A stretch of 64,000 bases of DNA from JAFECT01 sp035551675 (lineage in GTDB: Bacteria > Pseudomonadota > Alphaproteobacteria > Caulobacterales > Caulobacteraceae). How positions within the stretch are numbered: the stretch's first letter is position 1; each line of letters begins with the position of its first letter. Shown piece after piece: positions 1 through 9,746 of this stretch. The stretch covers positions 1 to 64,000 of the forward strand of contig DASZMV010000003.1 of assembly GCA_035551675.1 (NCBI GenBank). Direction: 5' to 3'. The translations under genes were made by a program, and so were the position numbers. Below the pieces are notes generated by a model. It ran no database searches. It worked only from the letters and a program-made list of their open reading frames with translations, and was not told where the DNA came from.

Positions 1-1
1 C

Positions 2-1642
<1,641 letters not shown>

Positions 1643-1662
1643 TCGCGTTTTGCTTTTTTCTC

Positions 1663-1793
1663 TCCGCTCATCCCGGCGAATGCCGGGACCCAGATCATAG
1701 AGCGTTGAGGCCCGCCGCTTACCCGCACGCACGCCGATCAGTTGATTGCGGAGCCATACGATCTGGGTCCCGGCATTCGCCGGGATGAGCGGA
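1663..1793. repeat. REP-pair element 1 (34-bp inverted arms)
   Basis: The arms 1663-1696 and 1760-1793 are perfect inverted copies of 34 bp. Each arm also contains its own hairpin (TCCCGGC-GAAT-GCCGGGA). The 63-bp interior shows nothing recognisable. The element lies between odhB and the next plus-strand ORF. It belongs to the same TCATCCCGG/GGGACCC family as the elements at 36780 and 45306. No transposase gene is present, so it is a non-autonomous repeat that could act as a bidirectional terminator. Confidence 0.9.
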
Positions 1794-1811
1794 AATTTAG
1801 GGGGGTATCCC

Positions 1812-2114
1812 GTGATTTTATTCCCGATGATCTGCCTGATCCACTGCGCCAAGCCCGCGGCGTCGACCGCGCTCGAGAATGCGACGGGGCAGGATGTGCG
1901 GGTCGAAGTGACCTATCGTGGATCGGACAACCGGACGGTCGCCATCGTGTCGGCAGGGAGCGACATGCCGCTGCAGACGCCCGTCGATCAGATCGAGGCC
2001 ATCCACTACGCCTACCCCGGCCGCGCCTGCGTCCTGACCCACGACCAGGTCGCCGCCGCCGCCCATCCGGGCAAGGCCGCAAAGGCGCTCGTGACCCTGG
2101 CGCCTTGCCGCTAG
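1812..2114 (+). CDS. Small hypothetical protein, probably exported
   Basis: I do not recognise the family. The product is about 100 aa when started at GTG 1812, which follows a G-rich stretch (1799-1805) that can serve as ribosome binding site; ATG 1827 is the alternative. Further upstream the frame runs into the inverted repeat, so longer starts are unlikely. The N-terminus (VILFPMICLIHCAKPA) is short and hydrophobic, like a signal peptide or lipoprotein leader, but the residues before the Cys do not fit a good lipobox. The rest is a small globular region with two late Cys residues that might form a disulfide. The next gene starts 31 bp downstream. Confidence 0.5.
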   Translation: MILFPMICLIHCAKPAASTALENATGQDVRVEVTYRGSDNRTVAIVSAGSDMPLQTPVDQIEAIHYAYPGRACVLTHDQVAAAAHPGKAAKALVTLAPCR

Positions 2115-2145
2115 CGGCGCACGCGCAAACCGCTAAGCTGCACTC

Positions 2146-2571
2146 ATGGGGGTCGCCTACGTCGGTTACTATGCAATGTCGTCCGAGGCGTGGGTCGTGC
2201 GCGGGGCGTTGCGATCGGCCGGGATACCCGCGGACGTCTTCGACCCTTACCGAAGCAGCATAATCTGGACCGAGCAGACGATGCTGGGCGGATTCCGCGT
2301 CGCGGTGCCGACGGATGATCTGGACGACGCCCTCGCCATCCTGAAGGAGATCGCGCCGAAGCCGCAGCCGATCGAAGACAAGGGCTGGACGATCGGAGCC
2401 ATGCTCGTGGCCTTCCTCTGCTTCGGTTTCTCCATGTCGCTCTGGGGTTACCCTCGGGCAAGAGCCAGGCCGACGCCCTGGCGGATGGGAGCCTTCGTCA
2501 CCCTGTTCGGGATCGAAGCCCTGGCCTGGACCACGCTTCTCCTGATGATGACGCACAGGCCGCGCTTCTAG
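2146..2571 (+). CDS. DUF2007-like small membrane protein
   Basis: A 141-aa protein. The N-terminal 60 residues have the layout of the DUF2007 putative signal-transducing fold: an early strand, AxxLRSAGIPADVFD, then a GGFRVAVPTDDLDDALAIL strand-helix. In that family the domain often sits next to transmembrane helices. Two hydrophobic segments (about residues 83-100 and 112-132) should span the membrane with a short Arg-rich loop between them. The ATG at 2146 is the first in frame. Family assignment is by pattern resemblance only and no catalytic residues are evident. It precedes trmD by 36 bp. Confidence 0.6.
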   Translation: MGVAYVGYYAMSSEAWVVRGALRSAGIPADVFDPYRSSIIWTEQTMLGGFRVAVPTDDLDDALAILKEIAPKPQPIEDKGWTIGAMLVAFLCFGFSMSLWGYPRARARPTPWRMGAFVTLFGIEALAWTTLLLMMTHRPRF

Positions 2572-2607
2572 CCATCGGCTGCTCCAGGCCCTATTCCCCG
2601 GGCGGCC

Positions 2608-3318
2608 ATGCCCTTTACCGCCACCGTCCTGACCATGTTTCCCGAGGCTTTCCCCGGGCCGCTGGGGGTTTCCTTGATCGGAACCTCATGGCGGGAGGCG
2701 GGGCTGTGGCGGCTGGACACGGTGGACATACGGGGGTTTTCAGAGGATAAGCGCGGCTTCCTGGACGACACCCCTGCGGGCGGCGGGCCGGGACAAGTCC
2801 TCAAGGCGGACGTGGTCGCTCGGGCGCTGGACAGCGTGGACCAGGCGGGACGGCCGCTTTTGTATATGAGCGCCCGGGGTCGGCCCCTGACCCAGGCGCT
2901 GGTCAAGGACTGGGCGGCAGGTCCGGGCGTCATCGTCCTCTGCGGCCGGTTCGAGGGGGTGGACCAACGGGTGCTCGACGCCCGCGGGTTTACGGAAGTC
3001 GCGGTCGGCGACGCGGTCCTTGCGGGCGGCGAAGCGGCGGCGATGGTGGCGATCGAAGCCTGCGTGCGGCTGGTTCCGGGGGTGCTCGGACAGACGGCGT
3101 CGCTGGCGGAGGAGAGCTTCGAGGACGGGCTTTTGGAGCACCCGCAGTACACCCGTCCGCGGGGGTTCGAGGGGCTCGAGATTCCCGAGGTGCTGTTGAG
3201 CGGCGATCACCAGAAGATCGCAGCCTGGCGGCGCAAGATGCGTGAAGCGACGACACGCGAGAAGCGGCCCGACCTATGGGCTCGTTTTCTCGCCAATCAA
3301 CAGCCAAAGGGCGATTAA
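2608..3318 (+). CDS. trmD: tRNA (guanine37-N1)-methyltransferase TrmD
   Basis: Methylates G37 next to the anticodon of tRNAs reading CNN codons, using S-adenosylmethionine, and so prevents +1 frameshifting. At 236 aa it matches the family length. SPOUT-family signatures are present: LCGRFEGVDQRV (SAM-binding knot region, about residues 111-122) and VGDAVLAGGEAA (second half of the knot); the C-terminal domain ends with KRPDLWARF. It is followed after 23 bp by rplS, the standard order. The usual upstream partners rpsP and rimM are absent here and lie at 36934-37991 instead. Confidence 0.96.
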   Translation: MPFTATVLTMFPEAFPGPLGVSLIGTSWREAGLWRLDTVDIRGFSEDKRGFLDDTPAGGGPGQVLKADVVARALDSVDQAGRPLLYMSARGRPLTQALVKDWAAGPGVIVLCGRFEGVDQRVLDARGFTEVAVGDAVLAGGEAAAMVAIEACVRLVPGVLGQTASLAEESFEDGLLEHPQYTRPRGFEGLEIPEVLLSGDHQKIAAWRRKMREATTREKRPDLWARFLANQQPKGD

Positions 3319-3341
3319 GCCCGACTGAAAGGACGACGACG

Positions 3342-3725
3342 ATGGATATTCTGCAGACGCTCGAGCACGAAGAAGCTCAGAAGCAACTGGCCAAGCGCGC
3401 CATTCCCGAATTCCGCCCCGGCGACACTCTGCGCGTGAACGTGCGCATCAAGGAAGGCGAGCGCGAACGCGTGCAGGCCTTCGAAGGCGTGTGCATCGCG
3501 CGCGCCGGCGCCGGCGTGATGGAGAACTTCACCGTTCGCAAGATCAGCTTCGGCGAAGGCGTCGAGCGCGTGTTCCCGCTGCTCTCGCCGTCGATCGAGT
3601 CGATCGAAGTGAAACGCCGCGGCCACGTCCGCCGCGCCAAGCTCTACTACCTGCGCGACCGCCGCGGTAAGTCGGCCCGCATCGCCGAGCGCCAGACGAA
3701 CAAGCCGGGTGCGGCGGAAGAGTAG
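3342..3725 (+). CDS. rplS: 50S ribosomal protein L19
   Basis: Ribosomal protein at the 30S-50S interface. It is 127 aa; the ATG at 3342 sits 8 nt after an AAAGGA ribosome binding site and is preferred over upstream in-frame starts inside trmD. Typical L19 motifs are visible: FRPGDTLRVNVRIKEGERERVQAFEG near the start and VKRRGHVRRAKLYYLRDRRGK near the end. The C-terminal tail is slightly longer than in E. coli. It probably forms an operon with trmD and is followed directly by a strong intrinsic terminator at 3751-3779. Confidence 0.97.
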   Translation: MDILQTLEHEEAQKQLAKRAIPEFRPGDTLRVNVRIKEGERERVQAFEGVCIARAGAGVMENFTVRKISFGEGVERVFPLLSPSIESIEVKRRGHVRRAKLYYLRDRRGKSARIAERQTNKPGAAEE

Positions 3726-3750
3726 GCGTCGCGACAACGCAAGATGCGAA

Positions 3751-3779
3751 AGGCCCCGGAGCGATCCGGGGCCTTTTTC
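3751..3779 (+). terminator. Intrinsic terminator after rplS
   Basis: A perfect stem AGGCCCCGGA / TCCGGGGCCT with a GCGA loop is followed directly by a T run. It lies 26 bp after the rplS stop and should end the trmD-rplS transcript. Confidence 0.9.
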
Positions 3780-3781
3780 AT

Positions 3782-3958
3782 TCCTCCCCCCCCGTGAGCG
3801 GCAGCGAACGGGGGAGGTGTCGCGAAGCGACGGAGGGGGCGCACGACATGCGCGACGTCGTGTTCGCGATCACGCGATGAATTGTGCGGTGCGCTTTCTG
3901 CGCGCCCCCTCCGGCCCTACGGGCCACCTCCCCCGCGCGTCCCGCGCAAGGGAGGAGA
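3782..3958. repeat. GGGGGAGG-type inverted intergenic repeat
   Basis: The left part carries GGGGGAGGTG and CGGAGGGGGCGC around a small hairpin (TCGCGAAGCGA). The right part carries the inverse, GCGCCCCCTCCG and CACCTCCCCC, around a different hairpin (GCCCTACGGGC). The interior holds further short palindromes. Flanking CTCCCC/GGGGAG-like runs extend both ends. It sits between the rplS terminator and the converging gene that ends at 3967. This is a different family from the TCATCCCGG and periodic elements in this window. Confidence 0.8.
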
Positions 3959-3966
3959 GCGCGCGC

Positions 3967-4284
3967 TCAGTAAAAAATCGCCTTGTCGTTGCTCTTTTTT
4001 TCGGGCGGGGCGTTGGGGTCGCTCGCGGCGAGGGCGGGGTCGCGGGCCTTGTCGAGCTTGTCGTAGGGGATCGGGCCCGACGGCAGCGTCGCGTTGGGGT
4101 CGCTTCTGAACTCGGACGGGGTCGGCGTCACCGGCGGGTTGGGCTCGTTCGCGGGTTGGACCGAAAGGTCGGTGTCCTGGGCTTCCTTCGGCGCGTAGGC
4201 GCGGCCGTGGTGCTGGCCCATCAGCCACCAGCCGCCCACGAACAGGGCGGCGGCGATCAGGATGATGACGAACAGCGCGCGCAT
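3967..4284 (-). CDS. Small membrane-anchored Pro-rich protein with KKSNDKAIFY tail
   Basis: 105 aa when started at the ATG at 4284; the upstream in-frame extension overlaps the neighbouring gene and is Arg-rich shadow. One N-terminal transmembrane helix (RALFVIILIAAALFVGGWWLM) is followed by a Pro/Asp/Ala-rich, probably disordered periplasmic segment. The last ten residues, KKSNDKAIFY, closely match the tail of the upstream gene product (KKHSNPRAVFY). The two genes are only 7 bp apart on the same strand, so they are probably cotranscribed. I do not recognise the family and no function can be assigned. Confidence 0.7.
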   Translation of the reverse strand: MRALFVIILIAAALFVGGWWLMGQHHGRAYAPKEAQDTDLSVQPANEPNPPVTPTPSEFRSDPNATLPSGPIPYDKLDKARDPALAASDPNAPPEKKSNDKAIFY

Positions 4285-4291
4285 GGTGGCC

Positions 4292-5206
4292 TCAGTAGAA
4301 CACGGCGCGCGGGTTGCTGTGCTTCTTCGGCGCCCGCGCGATGAAATTGCCCTGCGCCGGCGCCGGTGAAGGCGCGGGCGCCGTCGTGGTCGGAGAACTC
4401 GCAGTCGGCGGAGTGGTTGCCGGCGCACTGGTTTCGGGCGCGGTGGTGGGCGGCGGCATCGAAGCGGCCGGCTTGGCGGCGGACGACGGCGTCGAACCGG
4501 TGGCGTGGCCGATCACCGTCTTCACCTGATCGAGCAGCTTCTTCGCTTCGCTCGGCGCGCCGAGGTCGGTGCGGATGAAGTGATAGCTGCGCTCATCGGT
4601 GCAGGCGCAGGCCTTGAGGAAGCCATCGCGGTCGCGCCAGATCAGGATCGGATAGGTGTCGCCGAGGCCCGCGCCTTTCAGCAGCGGCGCCATCTGGTTC
4701 ACGTAGTCGTGGGTCGAATTGACCACCGCGGTGCGCGCCCAGTCGTGCTCGGCGGGTTTCAGATCCGAAGCCGTCCAATCTTTGTGTGAGGTCGCCATCC
4801 ACCGGGCGTAAAGGTTCCAGTCGCGGTTGATCCATAACTCGGCGACGGTGGCGCGTTCGGCGGCGGTGGATTCCTGCAGGCCCTCGTGATCGGCGCGCGC
4901 GAAGACGATGACGCGCGTGTCGACGTTGGCGGCGGCGAGCTTGGGGAACTCGTCGCGCTGATAGGCGATGCAGTCGGCGCAGTCGCGGAAGCTGATCATC
5001 CACAGCACCGGGCCGGTGCGGCCGGGCGAGACCCAGTCCGACTCGTCCAGCAGGTGTTGAATCTCGGTCTGGTTCTTGGCGATGGTGACGGGGCGGAACC
5101 GCTCGTAGAAGTTCCAATAGGCCCAGTAACCGCCCCCGGCGATCACCGCGCCGAGGAGGACGGCGACCAGGCTGAAGAACAGAAAACGGTGATGGTGCTG
5201 TTCCAT
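4292..5206 (-). CDS. Membrane-anchored thioredoxin-fold protein with C-terminal KKHSNPRAVFY tail
   Basis: 304 aa from the ATG at 5206, which follows a good GGAGG ribosome binding site; an upstream in-frame start is less likely. An N-terminal transmembrane helix (about residues 9-30) is followed by a periplasmic thioredoxin-like region with a CADC motif at Cys76/Cys79 preceded by WMISFRD, and a second Cys pair in KACACTD. The region after about residue 215 is Pro/Thr/Ser/Ala-rich and probably disordered, ending in KKHSNPRAVFY. A thiol-disulfide role in the envelope is inferred from the CxxC motif. The tail is shared with the next gene and is the unusual feature. Confidence 0.75.
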   Translation of the reverse strand: MEQHHHRFLFFSLVAVLLGAVIAGGGYWAYWNFYERFRPVTIAKNQTEIQHLLDESDWVSPGRTGPVLWMISFRDCADCIAYQRDEFPKLAAANVDTRVIVFARADHEGLQESTAAERATVAELWINRDWNLYARWMATSHKDWTASDLKPAEHDWARTAVVNSTHDYVNQMAPLLKGAGLGDTYPILIWRDRDGFLKACACTDERSYHFIRTDLGAPSEAKKLLDQVKTVIGHATGSTPSSAAKPAASMPPPTTAPETSAPATTPPTASSPTTTAPAPSPAPAQGNFIARAPKKHSNPRAVFY

Positions 5207-5353
5207 GCCGCCTCCGCGGACGCCCAAGCCTTGCGCCTCAGGCCCACGGCTTAACCATTACCGTAGGAACGTCCTGGCCCGAAGAGGGCTCCGGTTAATT
5301 AGGCGTTAATGCGCACATTCCGGTCACACCTCGCGCGGGAGGGGAAAACGAAG

Positions 5354-5486
5354 AAAAAAGAGATTTGCCCACGAAAAGCACGAAAAACACGAACAGCGAC
5401 CGCAGGCGGTGAGGCTTGGATTTTTGATCGCGGCGCGAAGCGCCGCAAGCCCTTCTATCCTTTCGTGCTTTTCGTGGGCTCTCTTC
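5354..5486. repeat. Periodic inverted-arm element P1 (9-bp period, CACGAAAAG type)
   Basis: The left arm carries about three 9-bp units of CACGAAAAG/CACGAAAAA type. Positions 5367-5385 pair perfectly over 19 bp with 5461-5479 (TTTCGTGCTTTTCGTGGGC). In the middle is a perfect hairpin, GCGGCGC-GAA-GCGCCGC, at about 5430-5446. The right end abuts the mmsA stop codon (TAA at 5487-5489). It is one of six elements with this architecture in the window. Confidence 0.85.
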
Positions 5487-6998
5487 TTACCTCATCGTCG
5501 GGATGACGAAGGCGGAGTCCTCATGGGCGCCGCCTTCGAGGGTGCTTTCGGGCCAGCGGGCGGTGACGGTCTTGGTCTTGGTCCAGAACCGCAGGCCTTC
5601 CATGCCGTGCTGGTTGATGTCGCCGAAGGCCGAGCGCTTCCAGCCGCCGAAGGTGTGATAGGCGACCGGCACCGGGATCGGCACGTTGATGCCGACCATG
5701 CCGACGTTCACCCGGCCGGCGAAGTCGCGCGCGGCGCGGCCGTTCTGGGTGAAGATGGCGACGCCGTTACCGTACTGGTGCTTGGACGGCAGCGACAGCG
5801 CTTCCTCGAAGGTTTCGGCGCGCACGATCTGCAGCACCGGGCCGAAGATCTCTTCCCGGTAGGAGGACATCTCGGGCTTCACGTGATCGAGCAGCGTCGG
5901 GCCGACGAAGAAGCCGTTCTCGTGACCCTGCAGTTTGAAGTCGCGACCGTCGACGACGAGTTCGGAGCCTTCCTTGATCCCCGTCTCGATCCAGTTCAGC
6001 ACGCGGTTCTTCTGCGCCGCGGTGACCATCGGACCGTAGTGCGCGTCCTTGTCGGTGGAGACGCCGACCTTCAGCGTCGGGATTTCGGCGATGAGGCGTT
6101 CGCGCAGTTCGTCGGCGGTCTTCTTGCCGACGGGAACCACGACGGGCAGCGCCATGCAGCGCTCGCCGGCGGAGCCGAACGCGGCGCCGACGAGATCCTT
6201 CACGGTTCCGGCCATGTCCGCGTCGGGGAGCACGATGCCGTGGTTCTTGGCGCCGCCCATGGCCTGGACGCGCTTACCGTTCGCGGCGCCGGTCTGATAA
6301 ACATAGTGGGCGATGTCGGAGGAGCCGACGAAGCTCACCGCCTGGATCATCGGGTGATTTAAGATGGCGTCGACCGCGACCTTGTCGCCATTCAGGACGT
6401 TCAACACGCCCTTGGGCGCGCCGGCCTCCAGCATCAGTTCGCCCAGGCGCACCGGCACCGACGGATCGCGCTCCGACGGCTTCAGGATGAAGGTGTTGCC
6501 CGCCGCGATGGCCATGCCGAACATCCACATCGGGATCATGGCGGGAAAGTTGAACGGCGTGATGCCGGCGACGACGCCGAGCGGCTGGCGCATGGAATAG
6601 ACGTCGATGCCGGGACCGGCGCCGAGGGTATATTCGCCCTTCAGCGCCTGGGGGATGCCGCAGGCGTATTCGATCACGTCGAGACCGCGCTGCACGTCGC
6701 CGCGCGCGTCGGCGATGACCTTGCCGTGCTCGGAGGAGAGCAGTTCGGCGAGCTCCTCGATGCGCGCTTCGACCAGGCGCTTGAACTCGAACATGACGCG
6801 CGCGCGGCGCTGCGGGTTCACCGCCTGCCAGTCCTCGAAGGCGGCCAGCGCCGACTTTACCGCGGCGTCCACCTCGGCGTCGGTCGCCAGCGCCACGCGG
6901 GCCTGAACCTCGCCGGTGTTGGGGTTGAACACGTCCCCGAACCGCCCGGATTTGCCCTCGACCGATTGGCCGTCGATGAAGTGGCGGATGTCGCGCAC
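5487..6998 (-). CDS. mmsA: Methylmalonate-semialdehyde dehydrogenase (CoA-acylating)
   Basis: Converts methylmalonate semialdehyde (valine catabolism) and malonate semialdehyde to propionyl-CoA or acetyl-CoA with NAD+. At 503 aa it is full length for this ALDH subgroup. Visible features are the NAD-binding region with PFNFPAMIPMW and KPSERDPSVP, and the catalytic Cys281 in SAGERCMA, typical of MmsA rather than generic ALDHs. The stop codon lies at the edge of periodic element P1. There is no operon partner on either side. The upstream region contains REP-pair element 2. Confidence 0.93.
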   Translation of the reverse strand: MRDIRHFIDGQSVEGKSGRFGDVFNPNTGEVQARVALATDAEVDAAVKSALAAFEDWQAVNPQRRARVMFEFKRLVEARIEELAELLSSEHGKVIADARGDVQRGLDVIEYACGIPQALKGEYTLGAGPGIDVYSMRQPLGVVAGITPFNFPAMIPMWMFGMAIAAGNTFILKPSERDPSVPVRLGELMLEAGAPKGVLNVLNGDKVAVDAILNHPMIQAVSFVGSSDIAHYVYQTGAANGKRVQAMGGAKNHGIVLPDADMAGTVKDLVGAAFGSAGERCMALPVVVPVGKKTADELRERLIAEIPTLKVGVSTDKDAHYGPMVTAAQKNRVLNWIETGIKEGSELVVDGRDFKLQGHENGFFVGPTLLDHVKPEMSSYREEIFGPVLQIVRAETFEEALSLPSKHQYGNGVAIFTQNGRAARDFAGRVNVGMVGINVPIPVPVAYHTFGGWKRSAFGDINQHGMEGLRFWTKTKTVTARWPESTLEGGAHEDSAFVIPTMR

Positions 6999-7334
6999 GC
7001 CGCGTCTCCTGTGAGTGAAATTGGGAAGGATGGGCGGGGTTTAGACCCTGGAGGGCCCCGGCGCCAGGGGAGGATTTGTGGCGCGTGGAGGAGCGGTGCT
7101 TCCCCTTTATTTCGTCACCCTCGGGCTTGTCCCGAGGGCCCATGGATGGGGAAAGCGCCACGCGTTCGAGACGGCCCTCGCGGATGCGTCCAATCACCCT
7201 ACCCTCCAGAGCTTGCGGAGCGATGGGCCCTCGGGACGAGCCCGAGGGTGACGGGAAAAAAGGAAATGGCGGCGCTTGAGGCGCCTTCGGGAGCGTGGCT
7301 TGCTCACCGGCCCGGCGCGACCGATGATCCGGCG
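6999..7334. other. Divergent intergenic region mmsA / acyltransferase
   Basis: 336 bp between two divergently transcribed genes. Most of it is REP-pair element 2 (7113-7253). No protein-coding gene or clear operator was seen in the rest; promoters for both genes must lie here or inside the repeat. Confidence 0.6.
7113..7253. repeat. REP-pair element 2 (CGTCACCCTCGGG type)
   Basis: 31-bp inverted arms, 7113-7143 and 7223-7253, differ at a single position. Each arm is itself a hairpin (CCCTCGGG-CTTGT-CCCGAGGG). It is nearly the same sequence as the element at 25471-25604, including the inner GAGCTTGCGGA before the right arm. It lies between divergent genes, unlike most copies in the window, which lie downstream of genes. 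Confidence 0.9.
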
Positions 7335-8213
7335 ATGGTGACGACCGCCCCCATTCCGGCCGAGGCTGCGCTGCCCGCAACCCGGGGCCGCGACCACATC
7401 GTCGATGTGCTGATCGCCGAGCGGGCGCCCCGGTTGACCCGGTCGTTCGCGTGGCCGCTGGTCAGGCCGCCGCTCTATGCGCTGCTCGACTACGGCAAAG
7501 CGCGGCGGATGGCGGATGCGATCGCTAACCTGTCGGGGGCGGAGGGGCTCGACTACGCGTCGGCGCTGCTGGCGCTGAAAACCACGGCGGACCACCTCGA
7601 TCGGATTCCCGCGAGCGGCCGCTGTCTGATCGTGTCGAACCATCCGACCGGCATCGCCGACGGGATCGCGCTTTACGACGCGCTGAACCGGGTCAGGCGC
7701 GACGGAATCTTCTTCGCCAACGCCGATGCGCTGCGCGTCTGTCCGCGCTTTGCGGAGGTGGTGATCCCGGTCGAGTGGGTCGAGGCCAAGCGCACGCGCG
7801 AGAAGACCCGCGCGACGCTGGCCGGGGCCAAGGCGGCGTTCGAGGGCGAGCGGGCGGTGGTGATGTTTCCGGCCGGACGGCTGGCGCGGCGCACCCGGGA
7901 AGGGCTGACCGATCCGCCCTGGCCGTTCACGGCGTGTTCGCTGGCGCACAAATATCGAGCGCCAATTGTTCCGATACACATGGCCGGCCCGTGGTCGACG
8001 CTGTTTCACCTGTTCGACCGGATTTCGCCGGAGCTGCGCGACGTAACCTTGTTCCACGAGCTGTTGAACAAGCACGGCAAGGCGTTTCACCTCATCGTCG
8101 GAGCGGCCATTTCACCGGACCAGCTCGACCTCGATGCAAACCTGGCGACCGACAAGCTGAAGCATTACGTCGAGCGTGTGCTGCCCAACCAACCCGACGC
8201 GCCCTTCGCGTGA
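7335..8213 (+). CDS. PlsC-like phospholipid/glycerol acyltransferase family protein
   Basis: 292 aa from ATG 7335; the frame is open further upstream, but that part is repeat sequence. The motif NHPTGIADG (about residues 101-109) resembles the HX4D acyltransferase box, and VVMFPAGRLARR corresponds to the FPEG-type glycerol-phosphate-binding block. YRAPIVPIHMAGP follows, as in other PlsC-like enzymes. It probably acylates a lysophospholipid or related acceptor at the inner membrane; the substrate cannot be told. The stop TGA overlaps the GTG start of tsaE (GTGA), so the two are translationally coupled. Confidence 0.8.
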   Translation: MVTTAPIPAEAALPATRGRDHIVDVLIAERAPRLTRSFAWPLVRPPLYALLDYGKARRMADAIANLSGAEGLDYASALLALKTTADHLDRIPASGRCLIVSNHPTGIADGIALYDALNRVRRDGIFFANADALRVCPRFAEVVIPVEWVEAKRTREKTRATLAGAKAAFEGERAVVMFPAGRLARRTREGLTDPPWPFTACSLAHKYRAPIVPIHMAGPWSTLFHLFDRISPELRDVTLFHELLNKHGKAFHLIVGAAISPDQLDLDANLATDKLKHYVERVLPNQPDAPFA

Positions 8214-8671
8214 CGCTCGATCGCGCCCTCGATCTTGAGCTCGACAGCGCCGAGGCGACCGCACGCCTGGGCGCCCAGATCGCGCGCGCGCTGAAGCCCG
8301 GCGACGCGATTTTGCTGAGCGGCGGACTGGGCGCGGGGAAGTCGACCCTGGCGCGGGGCTTGGTGCGCGCGCTGACCTCGCCGGACGAGGAGGCGCCGTC
8401 GCCCACCTTCACCCTGGTGCAGACCTATGACGGCGACCCGCCCGTCGCCTGGTTCGACCTCTACCGTTTGAGCGGGCCGCGGGAGGTCTATGAGCTCGGC
8501 TTCGACGAGGCCCTGGACGAGGGCGCGGTGGTGGTCGAATGGCCGCAACGCTTGGGGGCTCGCCTGCCCCCCGACAGACTCGATATAGAGCTTGCCGGTT
8601 CGGGAGACCGGCGCTCGGCGCGGCTTACTCCCCACGGTTCCTGGAAAGGACGCAAGCTTGGCGGAGCGTGA
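8210..8671 (+). CDS. tsaE: tRNA threonylcarbamoyladenosine biosynthesis ATPase TsaE
   Basis: P-loop ATPase that works with TsaB, TsaC and TsaD to make t6A37 in ANN-reading tRNAs. 153 aa starting at GTG 8210, chosen because it overlaps the previous stop as GTGA and gives the normal length. The Walker A motif GGLGAGKS is at residues 38-45; PSPTFTLVQTYD and DLYRL are conserved family blocks, and EWPQR appears near the C-terminus. It lies ahead of amgK-murU, a common alphaproteobacterial arrangement, and overlaps the amgK start. Confidence 0.93.
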   Translation: MTLDRALDLELDSAEATARLGAQIARALKPGDAILLSGGLGAGKSTLARGLVRALTSPDEEAPSPTFTLVQTYDGDPPVAWFDLYRLSGPREVYELGFDEALDEGAVVVEWPQRLGARLPPDRLDIELAGSGDRRSARLTPHGSWKGRKLGGA

Positions 8672-9746
8672 GGCGATCAAGGCGGCGTTCCTTGAGGACG
8701 CGGGCCTGGGCGGCGTCGAGCGCAGGCCGCTTCCCGGCGACGCCTCGACGCGGCGCTACGAGCGCCTGGTGCGGCCCGACGGCTCGACCCTGATGCTGAT
8801 GGACGCCCCGCCGGCGGCGGAGAGCACGCCGTGTTCGCCCCACGCCAGCGCCGACGACCGCCGCGAGGCCGGCTACAACGCCCTGGCGCGGCTGGCCGCG
8901 GGACGGGTGGACGCGTTCGCGGCGATCGCCGGCTATCTGAAAGCGCACGGCCTGTCGGCGCCGGAGATCGTGGCGCTCGACGCGGATCAGGGCCTGGCGG
9001 TGACCGAGGACCTGGGCGAAGGCGTCTATGCGCGACTGATCGAACAGGGGGCGGACGAGCGCGAGCTGTACTTCGCTGCCATCGACGCCCTGGCGCAACT
9101 GCACGGCCAGACCCCGCCGCAAATTCTGACGGCGAAGGGGGCGGAGTGGCCCCTGCTGGCTTACGACGATCTCGCGCTGAAAACCGGCGCCGATCTCTTC
9201 GTCGAGTGGTATCCGCAGTTCGATCCGCGCGTGAGCGTCGACGATCTCGCCATTGAGGATTGGGAGGCCCTGTGGGCGCCGATCCGCGAGCGCGGCGACG
9301 CGGGCGCCAGCGTGTTCGCGCACCGCGACTATCACGCCGAGAACCTGCTGTGGCTGCCGGAGCGAGAGGGCGCGGCGCGCGTCGGGATGGTTGATTTCCA
9401 GGACGCCCTGCGCGCGCACCCGACCTGGGACCTGCACTCGCTGTTGCAGGATGCGCGGCGCGACGTGTCGCCGGAGCTGGAGGCCGAAGCGCTCGAGCGC
9501 TATTTCGAACAGCGGCCGGAAACCGATCGCGAGCGCTTCCTCGATGACTACGCCGCGCTGGCGGCGCTGAACGAGGCGCGCATCCTCGGCATTTTCGCGC
9601 GTCTGATCGTGCGCGATCGAAAGCCGCGCTACCAAGCCTTCATGCCGCGTCTGTGGCGTCACCTGAACCGCAACCTGGAGCGTGCCGGCATGGAAGGCTT
9701 GAAGCGCTGGTTCGGCGAGCACGTGCCGGACGAGGCGCGCGCGTGA
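8658..9746 (+). CDS. amgK: Anomeric N-acetylmuramate/N-acetylglucosamine kinase AmgK
   Basis: Phosphorylates MurNAc at C1 during peptidoglycan recycling; MurU then makes UDP-MurNAc, bypassing de novo synthesis and fosfomycin-sensitive MurA. About 362 aa from TTG 8658, preceded by GGAAAGGA at a spacing of 7-8; other in-frame starts lie within tsaE. Aminoglycoside-phosphotransferase-fold motifs are clear: HRDYHAENLLW (catalytic loop, Asp as base) and MVDFQDAL (metal-binding Asp). The pairing with murU just downstream supports AmgK over a generic APH-family kinase. The stop overlaps the murU start as GTGA. Confidence 0.87.
   Translation: MAEREAIKAAFLEDAGLGGVERRPLPGDASTRRYERLVRPDGSTLMLMDAPPAAESTPCSPHASADDRREAGYNALARLAAGRVDAFAAIAGYLKAHGLSAPEIVALDADQGLAVTEDLGEGVYARLIEQGADERELYFAAIDALAQLHGQTPPQILTAKGAEWPLLAYDDLALKTGADLFVEWYPQFDPRVSVDDLAIEDWEALWAPIRERGDAGASVFAHRDYHAENLLWLPEREGAARVGMVDFQDALRAHPTWDLHSLLQDARRDVSPELEAEALERYFEQRPETDRERFLDDYAALAALNEARILGIFARLIVRDRKPRYQAFMPRLWRHLNRNLERAGMEGLKRWFGEHVPDEARA

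Noticed and set aside
1663..1793. REP pairs as complete insertion sequences
   Set aside because: They are about 130 bp and encode nothing; no transposase is in the window.
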